Source: an uncultured Bacteroidales bacterium
GTDB lineage: Bacteria; Bacteroidota; Bacteroidia; Bacteroidales; UBA3663
Direction: 5' to 3'
Assembly: GCA_905235375.1 (NCBI GenBank)
Contig: CAJOLH010000031.1
Location: 1-40,205, forward strand
Length of the DNA stretch: 40,205 bases
Of this stretch, positions 1 to 6,360 are shown in pieces. The notes beneath the pieces were generated by a model that was not told the origin of the DNA, made no database searches, and saw only the letters and a list, made by a program, of their open reading frames with translations. Made by a program: the position numbers and the translations under genes. Within the stretch, counting starts at the first letter, position 1. Each line of letters opens with the position of its first letter.

Positions 1-37
1 CGTCTCGGTGGTTAATCCTTTTTATTGTATATACATG

Positions 38-69
38 CAAAGATAAGGATTATTTTTGACTGGTGCAAA
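38..69 (-). promoter_or_regulatory. Promoter of a leftward gene lying outside the window
   Basis: Read on the minus strand, TTTG (66-69) is followed after 20 bp by TATCTTTG (38-45). Both match the Bacteroidetes primary-sigma consensus (TTTG at -33, TAnnTTTG at -7). Transcription would start near 31 and run left, off the window. No start codon with an open frame is visible in the remaining bases, so the gene itself is not seen. Confidence 0.6.
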
Positions 70-76
70 TCTAAAT

Positions 77-99
77 GAAAGCACAGAAATGGTAGTGCC
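77..99. repeat. 23-bp direct repeat, copy 1 (flanks the DUF4143 ATPase gene)
   Basis: The segment starts GAAAGCACAG and ends GGTAGTGCC. It is identical over 23 bp to positions 1791-1813, in the same orientation. The pair encloses the ATPase gene at 126-1520, its promoter and its upstream repeat array. It could be a duplicated insertion boundary or two copies of a dispersed intergenic repeat. Confidence 0.7.
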
Positions 100-125
100 T
101 CTTGCTAACACCAATGGCACGAATC

Positions 126-1520
126 TCACGAATTCATTTGGCTTGGTGAGTCAGAATGCAGAATATTTGAAACTGCATAAAGGGGAATGATCTGGATGTG
201 ACGTGGGGCGTTGTTGTCTTGTTTGTCTTTGTTCTCCAATAAGGCGAAGTTCTCAAGAGAACAACGGATGCCTCGATTCAAATGCTTTTGTCGCATAAAC
301 AAAAACAAGCTCTTCATCTTGCCGCTGATGCCTGATTTGCACTCAATGGGCAGCACCTTCATGTCGCGGGCTATGATATAGTCCACTTCTGAACGTGTTC
401 CTTCGTCCGTGTTTTCCCAATAATAGAGATCATGTTGTGAACGAGGGTTGTTGTATTTCACCAATTCCCATCCTAAAACCATTTCTGTCAGTCCACCCTT
501 ATTCACTAGATCTTCAGCTGAACCTGCCAATATCAATTCGGACAATTGACGTGCACTGCCTAGATCCATGTCGAGGATACGTAGCATCAGTCCACTATCG
601 AGATAGATATACTTTCGGAATTTGTCATTGGTTTCGGCTCCGAGAGGCAAACCGTTGGCGGCCGTATGACTAACGCGTTTGATAACACCGGCATCGCACA
701 GTAGTCGCAGGGACTTTTTTACCTCCTCTGATCGATAAGAACCTTCAACCTTGCTATACATGAACTTGTTCCCGACTTGTAGGATAATGCTTTGGAGTGT
801 GTTGCGAAGCAAAGTCGGGTCTGCTTTCTTGGCATATTTGGCAAAGTCATCATAGTATGACAATTGGATGTCGTCCAGTTCTGTTTGGCATTGACGATAG
901 TCGTGGGTTTTCACCCATGCGGCGACACTGGCTGGCATACCTCCCACCATGAGGAATGTACGAAAATGCTGGACGAGGTCGTTATGAAGAGCTGTGAGAA
1001 GAGGTTCACCATCTTTTGCCTCTTTTTTTGCCTTCACCCACGAAGACTTGCCTTCTGCCACAAGAAATTCGTCGAATGAGAAGGGATAGACAAACAATGA
1101 ACGTATCCTTCCCACGCCAAACGAAGGCAGTTCCTGCAGCGTGAATTCCAATAGAGAGCCTGCTGCTATCACATGAAGACTAGGAAAATCTTCTTTGAAA
1201 GACCAGAGACTTCTGATGGCATCGGGGGAATCTTGTATTTCGTCGAAAAATAGCAACGTCTTGCCTGGCTCTACAGGCTTGCCGTAGAGCATGCTTAATC
1301 TGTCGGCAAGGGCATGCACATCATGAACCTTCTCGAACACTTCCTTCATTTCAGGACGCTTCTCGAAGTTCACTTCGATGAAATAGTCGAAAGTTTCTCC
1401 CAAATGTTCCACTGCCCAGGACTTTCCTACCTGACGTGCTCCTCGGAGTAGCAATGGCTTGAGACTGCTGCTTTGTTTCCATTCCAGCAGAAGGGAATCT
1501 ATCGTTCTTTCTAAATACAT
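126..1520 (-). CDS. AAA ATPase with DUF4143 domain
   Basis: Predicted cytoplasmic P-loop ATPase of the large AAA_14/DUF4143 family, which occurs in many copies in Bacteroidales genomes and has no settled function. A Walker A motif (GARQVGKS, Lys about 33) lies near the N-terminus. Walker B (LLFFDEIQDS) is near residues 90-97. The C-terminal third carries the DUF4143 region with a PD-(D/E)xK-like pattern (EVDYII, then PIECKSG, about residues 377-396), which suggests a nuclease-like fold. No signal peptide or membrane segment is seen. Length (464 aa) is normal for the family. A good promoter lies 33 bp upstream, with a four-unit repeat array just beyond it. The gene is visibly more A+T rich than the PUL genes and is bracketed by 23-bp direct repeats, consistent with lateral acquisition. 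Family assignment is secure; role unknown. Confidence 0.9.
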   Translation of the reverse strand: MYLERTIDSLLLEWKQSSSLKPLLLRGARQVGKSWAVEHLGETFDYFIEVNFEKRPEMKEVFEKVHDVHALADRLSMLYGKPVEPGKTLLFFDEIQDSPDAIRSLWSFKEDFPSLHVIAAGSLLEFTLQELPSFGVGRIRSLFVYPFSFDEFLVAEGKSSWVKAKKEAKDGEPLLTALHNDLVQHFRTFLMVGGMPASVAAWVKTHDYRQCQTELDDIQLSYYDDFAKYAKKADPTLLRNTLQSIILQVGNKFMYSKVEGSYRSEEVKKSLRLLCDAGVIKRVSHTAANGLPLGAETNDKFRKYIYLDSGLMLRILDMDLGSARQLSELILAGSAEDLVNKGGLTEMVLGWELVKYNNPRSQHDLYYWENTDEGTRSEVDYIIARDMKVLPIECKSGISGKMKSLFLFMRQKHLNRGIRCSLENFALLENKDKQDNNAPRHIQIIPLYAVSNILHSDSPSQMNS

Positions 1521-1552
1521 ATTTCAGGTATATTATGCTATGATTCTGCGGG

Positions 1553-1584
1553 CAAAGATAATGCAATATGATGATACTTCCAAG
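1553..1584 (-). promoter_or_regulatory. Promoter of the DUF4143 ATPase gene
   Basis: On the minus strand a perfect -7 box TATCTTTG (1553-1560) is preceded, after 20 bp, by CTTG (1581-1584), one mismatch from the TTTG -33 box. The leader to the start codon at 1520 would be about 25 nt. The spacing equals that of the promoters at 38-69 and 3747-3778. Confidence 0.6.
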
Positions 1585-1597
1585 TTTTTTCGCCATT

Positions 1598-1720
1598 TTT
1601 TGATAAAACCGAGAGGAATATTAGTCGAATTTTGATAAAACCGAGAGGAATATTAGTCGAATTTTGATAAAACCGAGAGGAATAAATGGCAAAAATCTGA
1701 CAAAATCGAGAGGAATAAAC
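1598..1720. repeat. Tandem repeat array upstream of the ATPase promoter
   Basis: Four units share the core CGAGAGGAAT at 1610, 1642, 1674 and 1707, so the spacing is 32, 32 and 33 bp. The first two units are near-identical over 32 bp; the third keeps about 23 bp and the fourth is degenerate. The array begins about 14 bp beyond the -33 box of the ATPase gene, where an upstream regulator would bind. Spacing near three helical turns puts all cores on one face of the DNA. In the rest of this gene-free stretch (1721-1897) I see only the second 23-bp direct repeat. Confidence 0.8.
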
Positions 1721-1790
1721 CAGATTTATTTCTGGTCGAGCAGATAATCTGGTTAATCTGATTTAATTCGTAGAGTTGAAAGGGCACACA

Positions 1791-1813
1791 GAAAGCACAG
1801 AAATGGTAGTGCC
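1791..1813. repeat. 23-bp direct repeat, copy 2
   Basis: Exact copy of 77-99 in the same orientation; the match ends at both sides after 23 bp. It lies between the tandem array and the end of the next gene, so the two copies enclose about 1.7 kb containing one complete gene with its control region. Confidence 0.7.
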
Positions 1814-1897
1814 AAAAAAATCTGTGGTTTCTGCGGTATCAGTGTGAGATAAGAAAGATTTTTAACGTTAACGACCGTATGATGAGCCGTTAATAGG

Positions 1898-1935
1898 AGC
1901 CCCACACTCCCCATGCTTAGGGGGAGTGTGGAGCT
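1898..1935 (-). terminator. Stem-loop after the AAA+ ATPase gene
   Basis: An inverted repeat of 15 bp with one mismatch (AGCCCCACACTCCCC and its partner) closes an 8-nt loop, 12 bp after the stop codon of the leftward gene at 1948. There is no U-run directly after it on the minus strand, so it may be a 3' end stabiliser or a factor-dependent terminator rather than a classical intrinsic one. Confidence 0.55.
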
Positions 1936-1947
1936 TGGCTTTGGGGC

Positions 1948-3726
1948 CTATTGGAAGCCGATGGGAACCTTTGGGCGCTTGTCACGGGTTTTGATGGATT
2001 CGTGTTTGCAGAACTCTTCGATGGTGGAGAAGGTGGGTTCTTGGCCGTAGAGGATGAAGTCGATGGTGCATTTGCGTGCGATGTTCTCGATTTGTCCGCC
2101 TGAGAAGTCGTAGCGGACAGCGAGCTGGTGGACTTCGTCGTCGGTGAGGTCGTTGTCGAGCATACTGCGCCACAGTTTGGCCTTGACTTCTTCGCCGGGT
2201 TTCTGGAACTCGACCTTGAAGAGGAAGCGACGCTCGAAGGCATCGTCAAGGTTGCTGGTGAGGTTGGTGGTGGCGATCAGTATGCCGTCGAGTTCCTCCA
2301 TTTCCTGAAGGATGATGTTCTGCATGGCGTTGTCCATCTTCTCGACCGAAGCATTGCGGTCGCCAATGGTGGTGCGGCGGCTGAAGATGGCGTCGGCCTC
2401 GTTGAAGAAGAGGATGGGCATCACTTCGCAATGGCGGCAGAGTTCGCGGTAGCGGATGAAGACTCCCTTGATGTTCTTTTCGCTTTCGCCGACATACTTA
2501 TCGCGCATGGAGGCGATGTCAATCTGCATGATGTCGCGTCCCGTCTGACGAGCAATCTGCAGCACGGTCTCGGTCTTGCCGGTGCCTGGACCGCCGAAGA
2601 ACAGACAGGCGAAGCCTTTGCGCATACCCTTGCTTGCGAGACGTTCCTGCACGCCGGGGAGATTCTCCTGGCTGAGCAGACTGGTTAGACGCTCGATTTG
2701 CGCTTGTTCAGTCGGATTATAGAACATTTCCTTTGCCTTGATGCCCTGATAGTTCTTCAGGTCCTGAGGCTTTCGCACGTTCGTACACTTCGACCTGCTT
2801 GGCTTGTAACCCTTCAGGAGCTCTTCCTTGAACTTGCGTGTGAGCGTGTATTGTTCGTTGTTGGCAACTCCATCGTCGCACTTGTGCTCGATGTAGCCTT
2901 CACGAATGAGGATGTGCGAACCGTCGCGGAGGTCAGACTTCATGCAGTCAGTATCAAAGTCGTCCGGATAGAGATGGTCGATGGCGGACATCTGCAGTCC
3001 TTCGTTGGGGGAGTCGGCCCATTGTGCATAGTCGAAGACCATGAGCAGGATGAGTGACTGGATGTGAATGTCGTAGTCGAAGCGTAATACCTCGTGACAG
3101 AGGGGAAGTTGGGGGTTGGCTTTGCAAAGCTTGACCAGCCACAGTTCGTCGTCTTCAAATTCGGCATTGTGGTCGTTCAGGTTCTTCTCGATGTGATGCT
3201 CCACCTTGTCGATGAACGCCTGGATGTCCATGCCGTCAATCTTCTCGGGGACGAAGGTCTTGTTATGCCGCAGGGCAGCAATGACACCTTTTGCAAGTGT
3301 GAATCCTTCGGTGCGTTCGCCAAATTCGCGGGATTGTTGAAGTTCGACCCAGCGCTTCTCGACAAGGCCTTCCAACTCGTCGGAATGTGTCATGATGGAG
3401 AGGCGCGAACAACGGAGGTACTTGCCGAAGTCACGCCATGTCATGGAGGTGCCGGTTTCGACCATAATGGCCAGAAATACTACCTGTATGTTGGACAGGC
3501 CCAACACTCGGGTCAGGTAGGCAAGGGGGTTCGAGCAGGCTCTCCAGAACTCATCGGAAAGCTTGGAGTCCTTGGCCTGAGTGAGTACGCGTTCGAGCGC
3601 GGTGATAATGGTCCAGTCGGAAGGTTCGTGGTAAGTGTCGCTTGTCTCCTCGCCGAAATCATCATTAATCTCTCTGCTGAGTGCTTCAGAGAATTCGTCA
3701 TCATCAAATAATTCGTATTGTCTCAT
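1948..3726 (-). CDS. AAA+ family ATPase
   Basis: Predicted cytoplasmic AAA+ ATPase of 592 aa. The first roughly 340 residues form an N-terminal region I do not recognise, rich in acidic residues at the start. The ATPase core follows: Walker A GPGTGKT (Lys384), a pore-loop-like MRDKYVGESEKN segment (about 407-418), Walker B ILFFNEAD (Asn442-Glu443) and sensor/Arg-finger region (TTNLTSNLDDAFERRFLF). The usual Walker B Asp is Asn here, but the catalytic Glu is kept; I recall the same change in related Bacteroidetes proteins, so I do not regard it as dead. The core resembles the proteasomal/FtsH-type AAA group that remodels proteins. No signal peptide. It starts 20 bp below a -7 box and ends just before a strong stem-loop. 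Substrate and role unknown. Confidence 0.85.
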   Translation of the reverse strand: MRQYELFDDDEFSEALSREINDDFGEETSDTYHEPSDWTIITALERVLTQAKDSKLSDEFWRACSNPLAYLTRVLGLSNIQVVFLAIMVETGTSMTWRDFGKYLRCSRLSIMTHSDELEGLVEKRWVELQQSREFGERTEGFTLAKGVIAALRHNKTFVPEKIDGMDIQAFIDKVEHHIEKNLNDHNAEFEDDELWLVKLCKANPQLPLCHEVLRFDYDIHIQSLILLMVFDYAQWADSPNEGLQMSAIDHLYPDDFDTDCMKSDLRDGSHILIREGYIEHKCDDGVANNEQYTLTRKFKEELLKGYKPSRSKCTNVRKPQDLKNYQGIKAKEMFYNPTEQAQIERLTSLLSQENLPGVQERLASKGMRKGFACLFFGGPGTGKTETVLQIARQTGRDIMQIDIASMRDKYVGESEKNIKGVFIRYRELCRHCEVMPILFFNEADAIFSRRTTIGDRNASVEKMDNAMQNIILQEMEELDGILIATTNLTSNLDDAFERRFLFKVEFQKPGEEVKAKLWRSMLDNDLTDDEVHQLAVRYDFSGGQIENIARKCTIDFILYGQEPTFSTIEEFCKHESIKTRDKRPKVPIGFQ

Positions 3727-3746
3727 CTTACTTAAATTTTACGATG

Positions 3747-3778
3747 CGAAGATAGGACGAAAATTTGATATTGTCAAA
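3747..3778 (-). promoter_or_regulatory. Promoter of the AAA+ ATPase gene
   Basis: On the minus strand TTTG (3775-3778), a 20-bp spacer and TATCTTCG (3747-3754, one mismatch to TAnnTTTG) form a Bacteroidetes promoter. The leader to the start at 3726 would be only about 14 nt. Confidence 0.5.
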
Positions 3779-3840
3779 TAATTTATACGTAGAAAAACAT
3801 TTTTTTTGCTTTTTTGAGTGTTTTTGGTTCGTGGTTGCAC

Positions 3841-3884
3841 AAAAAAAGAGGAAGTATGCTGGCGAGCGCCAACGAGCTTCCTCT
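3841..3884 (-). terminator. Intrinsic terminator of the glycosidase lipoprotein gene
   Basis: On the minus strand an 8-bp stem (AGAGGAAG with CTTCCTCT, 3847-3854 and 3877-3884) with an inner TGGC/GCCA stem is followed directly by a run of at least seven U. It lies 50 bp after the stop codon at 3935, and separates the PUL from the ATPase gene to its left. Confidence 0.8.
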
Positions 3885-3934
3885 GATTATGGAAAATTTG
3901 GGGATGAATCATCAACTTTCGCAAGTGCGAAAAT

Positions 3935-6058
3935 TCACAACGAGAACACTCGTGAAATGGTCATGCCTTTACGCAGGGATATTGGCTCACCCATAAGGAT
4001 GAAATTTGTGTCGCGCCAGGCCTCCATTGTGACTTTTGCCTTTTCTTCCGAAATGTATCCTACGCCGAGTGCAGACCAGATGTTTCGGAATGTGGTGTCG
4101 CCATGCCAGGGATAGCATTTGGCGATGTCGAGGTGTCCATACCAGTCGCTGACGAGATTGGCGAGCAGTGACTGCACCATCAGACCATTGGTGGTGGTGT
4201 AGTATGACATTCGGTGGGTGCGACTTGTCTCATAGACCTGAATGAAGTCGGGGTCAACATAATCCGACTGCAGCAGGTTTTTCCAGTCGTATTGCCAGCC
4301 CTCGGCATCGCCGATCCTTGAACCTGCCAGCAGGAATTCGCCCAATGTCCAGCCGTAGAAGTAGGGTTGACGTGCATCTCGTGTGATGTCGTAGCGCAAG
4401 CGGTAGGCAGTCAGCGCCTCGTCGGATGGTGACTTCTCGGTGGGAAGATATGCAAGTTCGTTAAGCTGCACGGGATGTTTCTGGTGTCCGAAGTCATCGG
4501 GACCACTGCCCTTGCAGGAGTAGTAGTAACCCTGTTCGCTGAGGAGAGGCGCAAAGGCAAGTCCGTCGGCAAGCATCTTGGCATATTCGCCCGTGTCGTC
4601 GAGGTTACATTCCACCATCTTCTCGAAGCAGTACTTGGCACTGTAGAGTGCGCAGAGGTAGTCTTTCTGGTTGAAGCCTCCGCGTTCGTCCTGCCCCATG
4701 CTCGGCTCGATGAAGAGATGCCACAGTCCGTCATCCTCAAGTGAGGCGATGCTCTTGTAGTAAGCGGCACATTCGCGGATGAGTGGTTCTGCATTCTGGT
4801 GGAACCAGTCGGCATCATCGACAAAAAGTGACGTCTCGTACGCCATCTTGGCGAGATAACCCGAGTTATGTATTTCGTAGTAGAACTTGTTGGGCGTGTC
4901 GGGGTCGTGGTATCCCTCGAAGTCGCCGTATGGGAACACCCAGGGTGCCATGATGCCTTCGCAATGCTGCAGACGCTTGGTATAAGCCTTCATCCCCTCG
5001 GTGCGCTCGGCGAAGTATTCGACCCAAGCCTTGGCAATGTCGGCATGGCCTGAAGCGAGCAGGGCAGCGTGGATGAACGAAAGGTCCTGTGGGAAGGCGA
5101 AAGGCCAGCTGTTGCCTGCAAAGCCGCACGGAGGAGGCAGTCCCCGCTTGTCGTCGTTACAGGTGGAGAGCAGCTGGTAGATGGAGCGCACCCACATCTT
5201 CTGTGCCGTTTCCTCGGGGAACTGGATGCATGAGGTCTTCTGCCATTGCTGGTGCCACCAGTCGATGGTCTGGTTGAGAGATAGGGCTGTATCTACTGCG
5301 GGCTTCTCGTCGTAGGAGATTTGGATATAGCGGTCGCCCTTGATGGAGAGGTGCAGTTGTCCGTCGATGGCATCCACGTCGGCATCGGTTGCCACATAGT
5401 AGGTGCCTCGTGTTTCACCTGCGAGCAGTTCCACACGCCAAAGGTCGGCTTCGTGCGAGATATTGACGGACTGAGGAATGGCCTGGCTGTAGTGGACGTT
5501 CATCAGGGGTTCCGACTCGATTACCAGATGGAAGGTGGTGTCCTTGTCGGAGTGCAGTGTCAGACAAGCGAGATTGCGGCTGACGGGGTCGAACCAGCTT
5601 TGCAGCTCGATGGCCTTGCCATGCTGGCAGAAGCGGGTGGTGATGGTTCCGTCGTAAAGCGCCTGATGCTGCTGGTAGTTGCTGATGTCGGTCAGCGCGT
5701 CGCGCCAGTAGATGCGGCAAAGGGGCAGCAGATAGTCGGTGGTATATTTGCCGCGTGTGAAATGCTCGAGATGCAGGAAGGATGTGTTGCCATAGATCTG
5801 TTCCTGCTCGCGGTCTGACGGTCTGTATTGCAGTCCGTCCTTCGAGAAACATGCGCCAAAGCGTCCGTTGCCTTGATAAAGTGGAAGGATAGGCTGACTG
5901 GCAAATGTGTCGCGTACAATGTCGCAACTCCCGACAATGGCACCGATATCAAGGTTGTTGCACGAGTGCTGCCTGTTGCACGAGGCGAGTACCAATATCA
6001 ATATCGGCAGGAGCGCAAGCAGCCGTCCCATGGACAAATTCGATTGATTTATTTTCAT
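3935..6058 (-). CDS. Lipoprotein (alpha/alpha)6-barrel glycosidase, family unassigned
   Basis: Predicted surface or periplasmic glycosidase lipoprotein, 707 aa. The signal peptide ends in a lipobox (LVLASC, Cys27); Met10 is an alternative start. An N-terminal beta-sandwich begins with an LPLYQGNGRFGACF segment like the 'GNGRxGA' motif of GH65/GH95-type enzymes. From about residue 280 an alpha-helical region rich in Trp/Tyr/Asp follows, typical of (alpha/alpha)6 barrels (DLSFIHAALLASGHADIAKAW, then GYHDPDTPNKFYYEIHNSGY). Acidic candidates for catalysis include the Glu and Asp in EIHNSG, EPSMGQDERGG and DDFGHQ. I cannot place it in a numbered family; GH95- or GH65-like is the nearest guess. The gene diverges from the enzyme operon and has its own -7 box exactly 32 bp from the shared palindrome at 6254, so it belongs to the PUL regulon. 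An intrinsic terminator closes it. Confidence 0.75.
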   Translation of the reverse strand: MKINQSNLSMGRLLALLPILILVLASCNRQHSCNNLDIGAIVGSCDIVRDTFASQPILPLYQGNGRFGACFSKDGLQYRPSDREQEQIYGNTSFLHLEHFTRGKYTTDYLLPLCRIYWRDALTDISNYQQHQALYDGTITTRFCQHGKAIELQSWFDPVSRNLACLTLHSDKDTTFHLVIESEPLMNVHYSQAIPQSVNISHEADLWRVELLAGETRGTYYVATDADVDAIDGQLHLSIKGDRYIQISYDEKPAVDTALSLNQTIDWWHQQWQKTSCIQFPEETAQKMWVRSIYQLLSTCNDDKRGLPPPCGFAGNSWPFAFPQDLSFIHAALLASGHADIAKAWVEYFAERTEGMKAYTKRLQHCEGIMAPWVFPYGDFEGYHDPDTPNKFYYEIHNSGYLAKMAYETSLFVDDADWFHQNAEPLIRECAAYYKSIASLEDDGLWHLFIEPSMGQDERGGFNQKDYLCALYSAKYCFEKMVECNLDDTGEYAKMLADGLAFAPLLSEQGYYYSCKGSGPDDFGHQKHPVQLNELAYLPTEKSPSDEALTAYRLRYDITRDARQPYFYGWTLGEFLLAGSRIGDAEGWQYDWKNLLQSDYVDPDFIQVYETSRTHRMSYYTTTNGLMVQSLLANLVSDWYGHLDIAKCYPWHGDTTFRNIWSALGVGYISEEKAKVTMEAWRDTNFILMGEPISLRKGMTISRVFSL

Positions 6059-6121
6059 ATTCTTATCTACTTATAAAGGTTCATTATTTCAGACATGTTT
6101 TTCTTTGGAAAAGTTTTCTCG

Positions 6122-6158
6122 CCAATGCAGAGTCGAATCCCGTTTGACTCTGCATTGG
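6122..6158 (-). other. 13-bp perfect hairpin in the leader of the glycosidase lipoprotein gene
   Basis: CCAATGCAGAGTC (6122-6134) pairs perfectly with 6146-6158 around an 11-nt loop. It lies in the predicted 150-nt leader of the gene starting at 6058, 63 bp upstream of its start codon. No U-run follows on the minus strand, so an RNA stabilising or protein-binding role is as likely as attenuation. Confidence 0.6.
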
Positions 6159-6213
6159 TTTGAAAACACACATACACACACATTTTTTTTAGTTAAGGTT
6201 GGTTTTCCGCTTG

Positions 6214-6221
6214 CAAAGTTA
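6214..6221 (-). promoter_or_regulatory. -7 box of the glycosidase lipoprotein gene
   Basis: TAACTTTG on the minus strand matches TAnnTTTG exactly. No TTTG is found at the -33 distance, but the shared palindrome begins exactly 32 bp upstream, pointing to an activator-dependent promoter. The start would be near 6207. Confidence 0.6.
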
Positions 6222-6253
6222 TATTTTTAAAAAGGAAAATACATTCTTATTCT

Positions 6254-6284
6254 CGCCACATCTGTGTTTTTTACAAAATTGGCG
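6254..6284. promoter_or_regulatory. PUL operator, site A (serves two divergent promoters)
   Basis: A 31-bp dyad of form GCCA-N4-TGT-N7-ACA-N4-TGGC, with symmetry extended here to CTCGCCA/TGGCGAG. The same form occurs at 32374 and 39878. It sits midway between the two divergent -7 boxes, 32 bp from each (6214-6221 and 6317-6324). Its centre would be near -62 for both promoters, as expected for an upstream-binding activator dimer. Confidence 0.8.
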
Positions 6285-6316
6285 AGCATTTATACGCGAG
6301 ATGTTTGTTTTTTGTA

Positions 6317-6324
6317 TATATTTG
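6317..6324 (+). promoter_or_regulatory. -7 box of the enzyme operon
   Basis: TATATTTG matches TAnnTTTG. No TTTG lies at -33. Operator site A ends 32 bp upstream. The transcript would start near 6331, giving a leader of about 30 nt before the start codon at 6361. Confidence 0.65.
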
Positions 6325-6360
6325 CGCATAAAATAATATTGTCAATATAAATAAAAACGC

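Noticed and set aside
2391..2410. Asn in place of Asp in Walker B of the AAA+ ATPase, as a sign of a dead enzyme
   Set aside because: The following catalytic Glu, Walker A and sensor regions are intact, and I believe the NEAD form is usual in this clade.
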